DNA from: Edaphobacter lichenicola
GTDB lineage: Bacteria > Acidobacteriota > Terriglobia > Terriglobales > Acidobacteriaceae
Direction: 5' to 3'
Length of the DNA: 64,000 bases
Assembly: GCF_014201315.1 (NCBI RefSeq)
Contig: NZ_JACHDY010000001.1
Location: forward strand, 868,001 to 932,000
The translations under genes and the position numbers were made by a program. The notes under the pieces are model-generated. The model was not told where the DNA came from, made no database searches, and saw only the letters and a list, made by a program, of their open reading frames with translations. Below, in pieces: positions 18,675 to 27,809 of the stretch. Numbering within the stretch: position 1 is the first letter of the stretch; the number at the start of each line of letters is the position of its first letter.

Positions 18675-19466
18675 TCACCAGGCGTGATAAAAACCATCCC
18701 GCTCCGAAAGCTGAACCTCCGTCTTAAACAAATCACTCAACCTCTCCGCCGTAAGCAACTCCGCCTTCGACCCATCCGCGACAATCCGCCCCTCCCGCAT
18801 CATCAAAATCCGGTCAATCTCCGGCGGAATATCCGCAATATGATGGGTAATCAGCATGATCCCAGTCCCCTGCTGCGCCAGCCGCCGCATCAACCCCCGC
18901 AGCTCCGCCTGGGCCGCCAGATCCAGCGCATTCGAAGGCTCATCCAGCAGCAACATCCCCGCCGACCCCACTAGCGCCCGCCCTATCATAATCCGTCTCT
19001 GCTGCCCCGCCGACATCTCCCCCACCAGCTTCTCCGCAAACCCCACCGCATCAATCTGCCGCAGCACCACCTCCGCATGAACCCGCATAGAATCCGTCAC
19101 CAAAAGATTCGGCCACAGCGTACTACTAGAAAAAAAGCCAGTAATCACCGCATCCCGGCCGCTAGTCTTCAGCGTCTGCTTCCCCGGCAACTCTGCCGAA
19201 ACCACACCCAGCCGCTTCTTCAACTCCGTAAGATCCCACCGCTCGCGCCCAAAGATCCTGACCTTCATCTCCGGGTGCACCACCGGATAACACTCGCAAG
19301 TAATCGTCTTGATCAGCGTCGACTTGCCACACCCATTCGGGCCAAGAATCGCGATGTGCTCCCCAGCATTGACCGACAGGTTGATATCGTGAAGAACAAC
19401 ATTCTCTCCGCGGGCTACGTTGACGTGGGCGAGATGAAGAAAAGGTTCTACTAGGTTCCCTTGCAT
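18675..19466 (-). CDS. ABC transporter ATP-binding protein (orphan)
   Basis: A single nucleotide-binding domain of 263 residues. Walker A is GPNGCGKST (about 42–50), the signature is the variant MSAGQQRR in place of LSGGQ, Walker B is MLLLDEPS, and the switch His is in LITHHIADIP. By general pattern it is close to the YlmA/ModF-like ATPases. No permease or binding protein gene lies next to it, so the transported substrate is unknown and the protein may act without a dedicated membrane partner. The ATG at 19466 is supported by likeness from the start. It is convergent with the arginine operon across the repeats. Confidence 0.85.
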   Translation of the reverse strand: MQGNLVEPFLHLAHVNVARGENVVLHDINLSVNAGEHIAILGPNGCGKSTLIKTITCECYPVVHPEMKVRIFGRERWDLTELKKRLGVVSAELPGKQTLKTSGRDAVITGFFSSSTLWPNLLVTDSMRVHAEVVLRQIDAVGFAEKLVGEMSAGQQRRIMIGRALVGSAGMLLLDEPSNALDLAAQAELRGLMRRLAQQGTGIMLITHHIADIPPEIDRILMMREGRIVADGSKAELLTAERLSDLFKTEVQLSERDGFYHAW

Positions 19467-19617
19467 AGCTTCAGAATATAGAGAGAGCCACTAACTTATG
19501 CATCACTCGACCGTTCCTTATGCTCGAATTGCAAGTCCGTAACCCTGTGTCAGTTTTGACATCTGATGAAACAACATAGTCTCGAACGCTGCGTACAAAA
19601 AAGGAGCGGAAAACGGA

Positions 19618-20040
19618 ATGGCAGAAGAATCAGAGTTTGCTGACGAGCGCCTAGCCTACGCCCTGCTGCGCATGGTGGTCGGCATAAATCTGATGATGCA
19701 CGGCGTAAGCCGCATGATCGCTGGTCCAGGAGAGTTCGCAGCGAAACTCGTCATGCAGTTCGGCCATGCGCCACTTCCTGCATGGAGCGTATGGTTCTTC
19801 GGCTTAATCCTGCCCACCATCGAATCTCTCTTAGGTCTCCTCGTTCTCATCGGCCTGAGAACCCGAGCAGCGCTCATCGCCGCAAGTCTCCTCATCGCCG
19901 TGCTGACGTTTGGATCGGCTCTTCTGCAGGACTGGGCCGCCGCAGGAACCCAACTCACCTGCGCACTGATCTACTCCGCGCTAATCTTTCTACACCGCTA
20001 CAACGGATACTCGATCGACTCCTGGATGAAGAGCCGTTAG
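19618..20040 (+). CDS. DoxX-family membrane protein
   Basis: A 140-residue integral membrane protein with four hydrophobic segments: AYALLRMVVGINLMMHGV, WSVWFFGLILPTIESLLGLL, ALIAASLLIAVLTFGSAL and LTCALIYSALIFL. This is the DoxX fold. Family members are tied to quinone-linked or redox and stress functions, but most, as here, have no assigned role. AAAGGAG lies 9 bases upstream of the ATG. The 3' end overlaps the end of the convergent P450 gene by four bases. Confidence 0.83.
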   Translation: MAEESEFADERLAYALLRMVVGINLMMHGVSRMIAGPGEFAAKLVMQFGHAPLPAWSVWFFGLILPTIESLLGLLVLIGLRTRAALIAASLLIAVLTFGSALLQDWAAAGTQLTCALIYSALIFLHRYNGYSIDSWMKSR

Positions 20041-21428
20041 CCTCTTCGTTCCACCAGCAACGGAACTCCATGTTTTGGCCGAAGGCTGATCGCAGGATTA
20101 AGCGCGATCTCAGCTGATCCCTCGGGCAGACTAAGCCGCCAGTCACGAACGATCGTAACCAAAGACAGCACTCCCTCCATCCAGGCCAACCCTTCGCCGA
20201 TGCACTGCCGGCTTCCCGCCGCAAACGGAAAGAAGGCGAATCGTGGCCGTGGTCTGGCAGTCTCTCTTTTATCAACGGCAAAACGATCAGGATCGAAGCG
20301 AAGCGGGTCAGCGTAAAAGCGCGGGTCCCGGTGAACGACGAACTGCGGCGCGACAAGCACAGCGCCTTTAGCAATCGCATAGCCGGCAATCTCATAAGGC
20401 TCGACACAGGTACGAGCCGTCACCCACACGGGAGGGTAAAGCCGCATGGTCTCCGAGAAGACCTGAGTAGCATAAGGCAGACGCGAGTAGTCCTCCGCTG
20501 TCGACGTTCGGTCGCCAAGAACCGTGCGTGCCTCCTGCCACAGACGTGTCTGCACCTCTGGATGTTTCGCGATCAGCCATAACGCGAAGCTCAGAGCATT
20601 CGCAATAGTCTCATGGCCCGCAAGCATAATCGTCAGGCACTCGTCATGCACCTGTTGATCCGACATACGGCCGCTGGAGTCATCTACATCCACTGCTTCA
20701 AGCAACATGGAAAGAAGGTCGCCTCGATCTCCCGGCGACCGGCGTCGCTCCCGAATCATTCCATAGATAATGGCGTCGAGGTCAGCCTGTCCCTTGCGAA
20801 TCCGTTTCATGGCAGGCAGAGGCAATCGTTGAATCTGTTCAGAAAAAGGCAGAATAGCCAGTGGAAGAAATCCCATGAACGCATCGACCGCCGTCGAAAC
20901 CTTCTTCACCTCTTCGTGCGACTGAACGTCCAGATCGAACAGGCACTTGCCGACGATCCGCAGTGCCAACTCCAGCATATCTTCGTGCACATCACGAACT
21001 GAGCCCCGCTTCCAACTCTCTGAGATCCCCGCAGCATTTTGCCCAATCACCTCGCCATACGCCGCAATACGTTGACGCAGGAATGCTGGCTGCGCAAGCC
21101 TCCGTTGACGCATATGCAGTGGTTCCTCACTGGTCAGCAAGCCCTCACCCAGCACGATCTTCGCCCGCTGCATCACAATGCCGCGATGATGCTTGTTCGC
21201 ATCTTTGAGAAGGAAATCCTCAACTAGCTCAGGGTGATTCAATTGGTAGATATGCCGTCCAAAGACGGTGTAGTGGACCAAGTCACCATAACGACGCGCA
21301 GACTCCGTCATAGACTCCACCGCCGTCTGTCGAAACATGCGCCCAGAGACAAATCGTGGAAGAAAAGAAGGACCGGCAGGGTATCTCTTCGAGCGTCCAG
21401 GATGAATATCGAGTGCGACCGTAGTCAT
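20037..21428 (-). CDS. Cytochrome P450
   Basis: Heme-thiolate monooxygenase of 463 residues. FPFAAGSRQCIGEGLAW gives the heme-ligand Cys at about 409. AGHETIANAL is the I-helix oxygen-activation motif, and ETMRLYPPVW holds the ExxR of the K helix. It has no transmembrane anchor and resembles the CYP102/CYP4-like soluble bacterial group that often acts on fatty acids or terpenoids; the substrate cannot be told. No ferredoxin or reductase gene is adjacent. The ATG at 21428 begins MTTVALDIHPG, a normal P450 N-terminus. Confidence 0.92.
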   Translation of the reverse strand: MTTVALDIHPGRSKRYPAGPSFLPRFVSGRMFRQTAVESMTESARRYGDLVHYTVFGRHIYQLNHPELVEDFLLKDANKHHRGIVMQRAKIVLGEGLLTSEEPLHMRQRRLAQPAFLRQRIAAYGEVIGQNAAGISESWKRGSVRDVHEDMLELALRIVGKCLFDLDVQSHEEVKKVSTAVDAFMGFLPLAILPFSEQIQRLPLPAMKRIRKGQADLDAIIYGMIRERRRSPGDRGDLLSMLLEAVDVDDSSGRMSDQQVHDECLTIMLAGHETIANALSFALWLIAKHPEVQTRLWQEARTVLGDRTSTAEDYSRLPYATQVFSETMRLYPPVWVTARTCVEPYEIAGYAIAKGAVLVAPQFVVHRDPRFYADPLRFDPDRFAVDKRETARPRPRFAFFPFAAGSRQCIGEGLAWMEGVLSLVTIVRDWRLSLPEGSAEIALNPAISLRPKHGVPLLVERRG

Positions 21429-21548
21429 TCGGACCTCTACATGAGTTTAGACTCACCCAGCCATACTTCCGGCATCGGGGCCCAAATGACTTTGATCTGT
21501 TGGAAGAGATGCTGATCAAGCATCTATCGCCAAATCTTCTAACCGCAA

Positions 21549-22304
21549 TTACATCCCCTTCAGAATCGAACCCACAATACCGCCGACAACCCCGCCCTCA
21601 GCAGCCTGCTGCGCGCGCTCCTTCGGCAGGTACTCCTGAATCTGATGTGCAAGCCGCGAGATCGGCAGAGTCTGCAACCACACACGACCGGGACCTGTAA
21701 GCGCCGCAAGAAAGACACCATCGCCGCCAAAGATCAGATTCTTGATGCCAGGTACGCGCTGAATCTGAAATGAAACGGTAGACTGAAACGCGCCCACATG
21801 ACCGGGATGAACCCGCAGCGTCTCACCGGGAGCAAGATCCTTGATCACAAGTTCCCCAGAGAGCTCAAGCCACGCAATGCCCTGTCCGCTGATCTTCTGC
21901 AATAAAAATCCGTCACCACCGAAGATCCCCGCGCCAAGCGACTGCTGAAAACCAACCCCCAGCTCGATGGCCGCGGTAGCGCAGAGAAAACCATGCCGGT
22001 GAACGAGGTACTCATGCGCCGGACCAACCTCCACAGGCACAATGTGTCCTGGCACCCGCGTCGCGAACGCAACCTCGCCGGCGCCGCCAATAGCGCGGTA
22101 CTCCGTCATGAACAGCGATCCGCCTCCGGCCACCCTCGCGATAGCGCCAAAGAAACCACCGCCACCGGCATGTTGAGTGTGCGTAGTCATCTGAACTGAA
22201 GCAGTCATCCACGAGAGTTCTCCCGCCTCCGAGATGACCGCGTCATTCGGGCCAAGGGCAAACTCCAGAACGGGCATGGTAGTGCCAAGAATGCGACTTT
22301 GCAT
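21549..22304 (-). CDS. AIM24-family protein (TIGR00266)
   Basis: A 251-residue, glycine-rich, beta-helix-like protein of the AIM24 / TIGR00266 family. Visible family features are ELSWMTASVQM, GGGGFFGAIARVAGGGSLF, and repeated GGDGFLLQKI / GGDGVFLAAL segments. The biochemical role of this family in bacteria is not established. It is on the same strand as the GT2 gene, 68 bases downstream, and could be the last gene of the radical SAM cluster, although AIM24 genes are usually found elsewhere. The C-terminus GGVVGGIVGSILKGM is small and hydrophobic. Confidence 0.83.
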   Translation of the reverse strand: MQSRILGTTMPVLEFALGPNDAVISEAGELSWMTASVQMTTHTQHAGGGGFFGAIARVAGGGSLFMTEYRAIGGAGEVAFATRVPGHIVPVEVGPAHEYLVHRHGFLCATAAIELGVGFQQSLGAGIFGGDGFLLQKISGQGIAWLELSGELVIKDLAPGETLRVHPGHVGAFQSTVSFQIQRVPGIKNLIFGGDGVFLAALTGPGRVWLQTLPISRLAHQIQEYLPKERAQQAAEGGVVGGIVGSILKGM

Positions 22305-22372
22305 AAGATCTCCTGATACCGCAACGCAACAAGTATACGTGGGTGGCGAACCTTCCCTTATTCGGACAGTTC

Positions 22373-23071
22373 TTAGCCTGGTTTGCGCGAAAAGCCCGTA
22401 CGAAACAACACCTCGAGAATCCGAACCGCAGCCTTCATACTAGCCTTCACATCACCCGAAACCTTGGAGGTCCCTCCCCTGCGCTTGCGATAATCAACCG
22501 GAATCTCCCGAATGCGAAGCTTATTCCGCGCAGCACGAATCTGCATCTCGAGATTCCATCCATAGGTCAACTCTGACATTTGTAACTCGTTAAGTGACGT
22601 TCTGCGAATTGCCCGAAAAGGCCCCATATCGGTATATCGAACACCTTGTAAGACGCGTAAGAGAGCTCCGACCAGGTGAGCAGCAAAAACCTGTGAACCG
22701 AGCATCGACCCCGCCTCGCGCCTGCCACGAATACGCGATCCAAGAACGAAGTCCACATCGCCGGCCTCTATCGGAGCCACCAGCCTTGGCAGGTCCGCAA
22801 TAACATCGGAGCCATCACCGTCCATATAGACCAGAATAGTGCTCGAAGATATTGCCGCATCGCCCCCCGCTTTACACGCCGCTCCGTATCCACATGGAGA
22901 CCGGACAACACGCGCACCCGCAGCCTCGGCAATCGTAGCAGTCTCGTCAGTGCTCCCATTGTCGACGACGATACATTCGGCGATAAGCTGCCAGGGCATC
23001 TCAGAAACAACAGAGCCTATCGATTCGGCTTCATTCAGTGCGGGAATAATGACAGATATTTGTGGTGGCAT
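22373..23071 (-). CDS. GT2 glycosyltransferase (dolichyl-phosphate-sugar synthase-like)
   Basis: GT-A fold glycosyltransferase of 232 residues. ISVIIPALNEAESIGSVV starts the nucleotide-binding fold, VVDNGSTDET follows, and VYMDGDGSD holds the DxD metal site. It then has GSRIRGRREAGSM and a C-terminal IREIPVDYRKRRGGTSKVSG, as in polyprenol-phosphate sugar synthases (DPM1/GtrB-like), but without C-terminal membrane helices. It probably loads a sugar onto a lipid phosphate for the GT87 enzyme upstream (inference). The frame opens at TTG 23125, but ATG 23071 is directly before the conserved region and is used. Confidence 0.87.
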   Translation of the reverse strand: MPPQISVIIPALNEAESIGSVVSEMPWQLIAECIVVDNGSTDETATIAEAAGARVVRSPCGYGAACKAGGDAAISSSTILVYMDGDGSDVIADLPRLVAPIEAGDVDFVLGSRIRGRREAGSMLGSQVFAAHLVGALLRVLQGVRYTDMGPFRAIRRTSLNELQMSELTYGWNLEMQIRAARNKLRIREIPVDYRKRRGGTSKVSGDVKASMKAAVRILEVLFRTGFSRKPG

Positions 23072-23121
23072 CCTGATTCTTTGCGTCGGTCCAACCTGAG
23101 CTGCAGTGCGTGAGTGTGCGT

Positions 23122-23598
23122 TCAACGGAGGCCGACATACACTTCAATCTGAGCCTTCTCCGGATCGGTCGAACGCTGATCGTAAACTTCGTAGTCGGCT
23201 CGAAACGATCGCGTACCACCCAACTCAGCAACCGACATAGACCAGATACGCTGCCAGGTCTCAGGAACAACCTTTGTCACCGGCCCTCTATTCGACGTAA
23301 CAACGGCGTAGCGACCCCCGGGAATATGTTTCGCAACGAACTTCGCAGGCACGTTGTGAATCGAAGACACAGGCAACCCGAGAAGATAGGTGTACTGGCC
23401 GTTATGATCCTTCTCATAGTCGGTATACACCGCAATCAGATCGATACCAAGCTTGTTCGGAATCTTCGCGGCAAGATTATCGCGCAATAGCCTATGCCAG
23501 ATCTCTCCGATCTTTCCCTTGCCGTTCCTCTCTGCCGCGTTATCAGTGCGAGCCGCTACGCCTACCACGTAGAACCCGGAGTGCTGCTGGATAGTCAT
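23122..23598 (-). CDS. GyrI-like / effector-binding-domain protein
   Basis: A 158-residue stand-alone protein with the GyrI-like (AraC effector-binding, SOUL/BacI) fold pattern: a start FYVVGVAART and a central GIDLIAVYTDYEKDHNGQY. After VTKVVPETWQRIW come ADYEVYDQRS and a beta-ending with IEVYVGLR. Such proteins bind small hydrophobic or cationic ligands; a role here is unknown. ATG 23598 has GAGGATGCG right upstream and is preferred over TTG/GTG codons further out. It lies between the radical SAM and GT2 genes, with gaps of 65 and 50 bases, so it is probably part of the same transcript. Confidence 0.75.
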   Translation of the reverse strand: MTIQQHSGFYVVGVAARTDNAAERNGKGKIGEIWHRLLRDNLAAKIPNKLGIDLIAVYTDYEKDHNGQYTYLLGLPVSSIHNVPAKFVAKHIPGGRYAVVTSNRGPVTKVVPETWQRIWSMSVAELGGTRSFRADYEVYDQRSTDPEKAQIEVYVGLR

Positions 23599-23663
23599 CG
23601 CATCCTCTCTGTGTTTCGCAGGTGCGATTATAAGGGCTTGCCGTAAAGGTGCAAGGGCGATCC

Positions 23664-24806
23664 TCAAAGACTCCAACGAAGCCCGCAGTTGACACAGGCC
23701 GGCGGCGGAGAGCTGGTCAGAAGCCCCTCGCGGAAATGTTGATATTCAGCCCCGTTCCATATCTCTCGCAGGCTACTCTGCGTAGCGTCGCCCAGCGTAA
23801 AGCTGCCGTAGCCCTTCATGCTGAAAGGCGCAATACAGCACGGAAGCACACGGCCGTTAGCGGTAATGTACATCAGCGACCACGGCCGTCGGCACAGAGA
23901 CCAAGGACTATCGGAGCGCTGCATCTTGATCGACTCGCCAGGATCAACTGCGCCGGACGCCGAAAACATCACACCCAGTTCCCGCGCAACCGACTCCGCC
24001 TCACGAATCAAAGCCTCTTCCCGCTCGGTTGTGTGTTCAAACAGCGCCGACTCCGCACGCGCAAGAGAGTGTTCATCCATTGGCACATCGAAAAACACCA
24101 GCCGCTGCAGATAAACCTCAGTGACTCCAATCGAGTGGGCCAGACGCACAAAGTCAGGAAGCTGATCCACCGTCTCGCGCAGACCAGTCAGCCACAGCGA
24201 CACGCGCGGCTTGGGAGCATCAAGCTCACGTTGAAGCCGCGTAAAGTTCTTTACGTTGGCGACTATCTTGTCGAAGAAGTCCTTGCCCCGAACCATCTGA
24301 AAGACCTCAGATTCAGCCGCATCGAGCGATACGCGAAGTTCATCCAGACCCGCTTCGATCAGCGCCCGCCCATTTGCATCCGTCAGCAAAGTCCCGTTCG
24401 TGTTGAACAGAACATAGATGTTCCGATCCTTCAGATACTTCACGCGCTGAGCAATATCTTTGACCAGCATAGGCTCGCCGATGCCGTGCAGCACAACCCG
24501 CGCAACATTCGGATACTGGTCGATCAGCGAAGTAAAAAGCTCCCACGGCATATCAGCCTCGGGCTCCAGTTCTTCGTAGGTGCGCGGGCAGGTCGTGCAC
24601 AGCAGATTGCATCGGTTCGTCGTCTCCAGATAAAGACAAACCGGCTCCTGCGCAGCTACTGCAGCAAGATGCGCATCTGCCTCAGGCTTCTCGAAGTACC
24701 GGCGCATGCGGTTCTTCTCCTCCTCCGCCTGCTGCGCCGCGGGGGTAAGTCTCTCCTTGTCATGCAACAGATCGTCGGGAGGAAGAATCGGAAGAAGTGT
24801 ACTCAT
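23664..24806 (-). CDS. Radical SAM / SPASM-domain protein
   Basis: Radical SAM enzyme of 380 residues. CNLLCTTC (Cys66, 70, 73) is the CxxxCxxC that binds the 4Fe-4S cluster and SAM. HGIGEP is the GGE-like motif, FNTNGTLL is a conserved strand, and RVSLDAA follows. The C-terminal SPASM-type region has LCRRPW, RVLPCCIAPF and ACVNCGL, enough cysteines for a second cluster. Substrates of such SPASM proteins include peptides and sugar- or lipid-linked metabolites; here the glycosyltransferases around it favour a small molecule or lipid (inference). ATG 24806 overlaps the GT87 stop (ATGA), so the two are translationally coupled. Confidence 0.87.
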   Translation of the reverse strand: MSTLLPILPPDDLLHDKERLTPAAQQAEEEKNRMRRYFEKPEADAHLAAVAAQEPVCLYLETTNRCNLLCTTCPRTYEELEPEADMPWELFTSLIDQYPNVARVVLHGIGEPMLVKDIAQRVKYLKDRNIYVLFNTNGTLLTDANGRALIEAGLDELRVSLDAAESEVFQMVRGKDFFDKIVANVKNFTRLQRELDAPKPRVSLWLTGLRETVDQLPDFVRLAHSIGVTEVYLQRLVFFDVPMDEHSLARAESALFEHTTEREEALIREAESVARELGVMFSASGAVDPGESIKMQRSDSPWSLCRRPWSLMYITANGRVLPCCIAPFSMKGYGSFTLGDATQSSLREIWNGAEYQHFREGLLTSSPPPACVNCGLRWSL

Positions 24807-26263
24807 AGAGATTCGCTCGCTATCACTGGCTGGACGAACAAGCTGCGATGGATCGGCCACCGCTTGAGAACTAACTGAATTATGAACGCTCCAAGGACCG
24901 AGGCGTAGAGAATTTTATTAGCAAGAAACATTCTGGGACCAGGTTCTGCCAACGGGGTCGTGTACAGATAGAAGAAGCCAAGAACATAGGTAAGAATCGG
25001 CAGATTCGGCATCAAAGTGAAAAACGGAATCAGCCAGACGATGTACCAGGCATAGTGCGGAGAGAACAGAAACGTCAGTGCTGACGCAAGCCCGAAGGCA
25101 GGCGAAAGAAAACCCGCAACCCCGTCCGACGCAAACGGCTTTCTACGGTTGTCTCCGCCAGAACCCGCGACCCGCCAGCACCACCAGATAATTACCGCGA
25201 AAACCGCAGCACAGAAAACGTAGTAGGGCGCCGTAGAAAGACCACGCAGTCCGGGGATGTATTGCGAAAGTTCCAGCAGAAAATATCGCGCACCAGTCGC
25301 CATGCCCTCTTCTTTTACGTAGCCCCCAAGAAATCCAAAGACAAGAACACCAACGCTCGAATAAGACGCATAACCCAGTGCAATGACGGCGGCAATCGTG
25401 GCTGGCATCTTGAAGTCGCCGCGACGATAGAGCGCAGGAAACAGAACGAGAGGATAAAGCTTCAGCAGAATAGCGACACCAAGAAAAATCCCTGTCAGCA
25501 CCGGGCGTTTTCGGAAGCGCACTAACAAAGCAAGCGCAATAAATGCCATCGCTGCAGAATCGAGATGGCCCGAGCCGGCGATCTCCCACACTAAAACCGG
25601 ACACCACGCATAGAGCAACGTCTGCTCGCGGCGAAGGCCAAGAGCCTGAAGAAGCGTCACCAGCGCATACATCGTCACGCCTTCAAACAGGACCATCACA
25701 GTCTTCATGAAAGTGATCGTCGGAGAGATCCAGGTAATCAGGTAAAAAAGCACCTGTGCCGCAGGTGGATAAATCGTATGGGCATAATCTCGCCGATTAA
25801 TCTTGTCGAAGATGCTCTGATGCGGCGCACGTAAAAACGCAAGCACAGCATCGCCGGGAACATAACGATATGGGCTGATGTGTGCATGTTGCACCACGCC
25901 ATCCCACACATAGCGATAGATATCACTCGACAGATAAGGCGGCGCATCGAGCGCAACCACGCGGCAAGCAACGGCGACACCAAGGATAATGGGAAAAGTA
26001 AATCTATCGACCGGCTGGGTTAGCACAAGAAACGCCGCCCCAAGATAGAGAATGCAGGACCACCCCGACACGCCGGAAAACCCAATCGTGAAGTGGTCAT
26101 ACTCGCTAACCAATTGTCGCGTAAGTAAAAATAGAGCAACCCCAATCAGACCCAGCGCGACGTTGGTCTGCCAGGCACGCGCAACCGACCAATGTCGGCG
26201 AACACACGACCCCAGCGCAGCACTTGCAGCTGAATTCGTCGCCGAGTCAGTCGTCGCGATCAT
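24803..26263 (-). CDS. Polytopic membrane glycosyltransferase, GT87 (DUF2029) type
   Basis: A 486-residue protein with about ten hydrophobic segments. SSDIYRYVWDG and HISPYRY early on hold the acidic residue typical of GT-C enzymes that use polyprenol-phosphate sugars (GT87 and relatives, mannosyltransferase-like). GSGHLDSAAMAFIALALLVR and FLGVAILLKLYPLVL are conserved internal segments. It would add a sugar on the periplasmic face. ATG 26263 has GGGAGGGG about 8 bases upstream and shares a base with the stop of the TIGR04282 gene (TGATG). The acceptor is unknown. Confidence 0.85.
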   Translation of the reverse strand: MIATTDSATNSAASAALGSCVRRHWSVARAWQTNVALGLIGVALFLLTRQLVSEYDHFTIGFSGVSGWSCILYLGAAFLVLTQPVDRFTFPIILGVAVACRVVALDAPPYLSSDIYRYVWDGVVQHAHISPYRYVPGDAVLAFLRAPHQSIFDKINRRDYAHTIYPPAAQVLFYLITWISPTITFMKTVMVLFEGVTMYALVTLLQALGLRREQTLLYAWCPVLVWEIAGSGHLDSAAMAFIALALLVRFRKRPVLTGIFLGVAILLKLYPLVLFPALYRRGDFKMPATIAAVIALGYASYSSVGVLVFGFLGGYVKEEGMATGARYFLLELSQYIPGLRGLSTAPYYVFCAAVFAVIIWWCWRVAGSGGDNRRKPFASDGVAGFLSPAFGLASALTFLFSPHYAWYIVWLIPFFTLMPNLPILTYVLGFFYLYTTPLAEPGPRMFLANKILYASVLGAFIIQLVLKRWPIHRSLFVQPVIASESL

Positions 26264-27042
26264 CAACGTTCCCCTCCCTGCGGGCGAAGCTCACGCAGAT
26301 AAGCGCGAGTATGTTCGGCGCGATACCCTGAAAGCCTGGCAAACGGCGGCGGCTCCTCACCTAGCACTTCGGCGGCCAGCAGCTCAAGCGTCTCTCGATC
26401 ATCTACGTCATACCAAAGCGTCAGAACGACGACCTCGATGCCAGCCTCCTTCGCCGCAGCAACCGTCTCGGAAAAGACAGACGAAGTACTCCACGCGATA
26501 TCGGCGAAGAGCTCAGAGTGAGCCCGCTTGAGTCCGATCAAATAATAACCACCATCCACCGCCGGACCAAGAACAATGCGGTCGCCTTCCTTCTGCAACT
26601 CCGCGACAGCCTGCTCAAAAGCAGCAGCCGGAACCGTGGGCGAATCGGAGTCGATCAGGCAAACACTGCCGTAGCCGCACGACAAAAGATCCTGTGCCGT
26701 CGCAAGCAGGCGTTCGCCAAAGCCGTCGCCCCGCTGCGGAATCAGGGTGAAGTCCGCAGGCAGAAGATTGTCGAAGAGAGCCTCCTCCCCAACGGGGGTG
26801 TAAGAGATAACGCCAGCCGCCCCACCCGATCCAGCGACAGCAGCAATATTTTCGGCCGTGTCCTTAAGAAAGCAGACATTTAGATCCGCAGCCTGAGCCG
26901 GCGTAAGAGGAGGTGAGAGGCGGGTCTTCACCTTGCCGGCACGCGGAGCCTTCGCCATCACCGCAAGAGCGGTCTGTCCGGCTCTCACAGCCAGCGGCTT
27001 CGCAGGATCGAGAATCGCGTAGGACATCGTTGGAGGAGTCAT
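26263..27042 (-). CDS. TIGR04282-family transferase (DUF2064)
   Basis: GT-A-like nucleotidyl/glycosyltransferase fold of 259 residues. ALAVMAKAPRAGKVKTRL is the family N-terminus, LIDSDSPTVP the metal region, and VLGPAVDGGYYLIGL the family hallmark. TIGR04282 was named from clusters with radical SAM proteins; some are annotated as arsenosugar-biosynthesis transferases. The family activity is mostly inferred. Here it lies in an operon with a radical SAM enzyme, which fits that association, but no ArsS- or ArsM-type gene is recognised. ATG 27042 overlaps the methyltransferase stop (ATGA). Confidence 0.86.
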   Translation of the reverse strand: MTPPTMSYAILDPAKPLAVRAGQTALAVMAKAPRAGKVKTRLSPPLTPAQAADLNVCFLKDTAENIAAVAGSGGAAGVISYTPVGEEALFDNLLPADFTLIPQRGDGFGERLLATAQDLLSCGYGSVCLIDSDSPTVPAAAFEQAVAELQKEGDRIVLGPAVDGGYYLIGLKRAHSELFADIAWSTSSVFSETVAAAKEAGIEVVVLTLWYDVDDRETLELLAAEVLGEEPPPFARLSGYRAEHTRAYLRELRPQGGER

Positions 27043-27809
27043 AGGACTAAACCATCCGCCACGCCAACCGGCCGCTCCTGCCACTCAGAGTTGACCGAAG
27101 CTGCCGTCTTTTTTTCGCAGACCGCATACTGATACCAGTCATCATATTGCAGACCGGCTTCGCCCCACGGTTGCGAATGAATCAACGCCGAAAAGTCCGG
27201 TGCAGTCATCACGTCAGCCTGTCGCGGCTCGCAATATCTTCCCCCGGGGCTGTTCGTCACCTTGGAGAGTAGCCACATGCAGCCAAGTGGAATGCGGGTT
27301 CGAAAACCCGAGGTAGGCTCTGCGATAAAACATCGTCCCCCTGGCCGCAGAACCCGAAAGATCTCGCCCAGCACTGCCTCCCTGTTCGCCACAATCAGAA
27401 ACAGTCGCGAGACCACAATGGCATCGACAGAGTTAGAAGCATCCGGGAGAGAGTGCGCATCGGCATACGCGAAGGTGCAGTTCTGAAGGCTGCGACTGGC
27501 CGCCCGCGACTTCGCCCTCGCCAGCAACCTGCGCGAGAGATCGACGCCAGTGGTATGAATCTGCGGGTACTCCTGCGAGAGTCGACAGGCATAGAAGCCA
27601 GGGCCGCAACCAAGCTCAAGAACCCTGGTACCCGGCGCCGGCCCCTCAGGTGGAAACAGCGCTCGACTGATCTCCGGGGTGTGATCGCGAAACAGGTACT
27701 CACGGCAAAGAGCATAAAACCACGAGCAGCTCTCAAAGAGGCTGTCCGGCTGGTGCGCAGGAGGATGCGTAAAGGTTCTGCCGGGCATTTCGCAGTCGCT
27801 TGTTTCCAT
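27039..27809 (-). CDS. Class I SAM-dependent methyltransferase
   Basis: Rossmann-fold methyltransferase (256 residues). VLELGCGPGFYACRL is motif I, TGVDLSRRLLARAK motif II, FAYADAHSLPDASNSVDAIV motif III/IV and EIFRVLRPGGRCFIAEP the post-motif. This is the Methyltransf_11 / UbiE-like type, acting on small molecules or lipids. A distinctive C-terminal half contains PLGCMWLLSKV. The frame could open at TTG 27866, but ATG 27809 with GACAGG upstream is preferred. It is the first gene of the coupled run methyltransferase–TIGR04282–GT87–radical SAM, and its promoter should lie in 27810–28198. Confidence 0.85.
   Translation of the reverse strand: METSDCEMPGRTFTHPPAHQPDSLFESCSWFYALCREYLFRDHTPEISRALFPPEGPAPGTRVLELGCGPGFYACRLSQEYPQIHTTGVDLSRRLLARAKSRAASRSLQNCTFAYADAHSLPDASNSVDAIVVSRLFLIVANREAVLGEIFRVLRPGGRCFIAEPTSGFRTRIPLGCMWLLSKVTNSPGGRYCEPRQADVMTAPDFSALIHSQPWGEAGLQYDDWYQYAVCEKKTAASVNSEWQERPVGVADGLVL

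Noticed and set aside
22373..27809. Arsenosugar biosynthesis cluster
   Set aside because: Only TIGR04282 supports it; the radical SAM protein has a SPASM-like C-terminus and no ArsM or ArsS is recognised.
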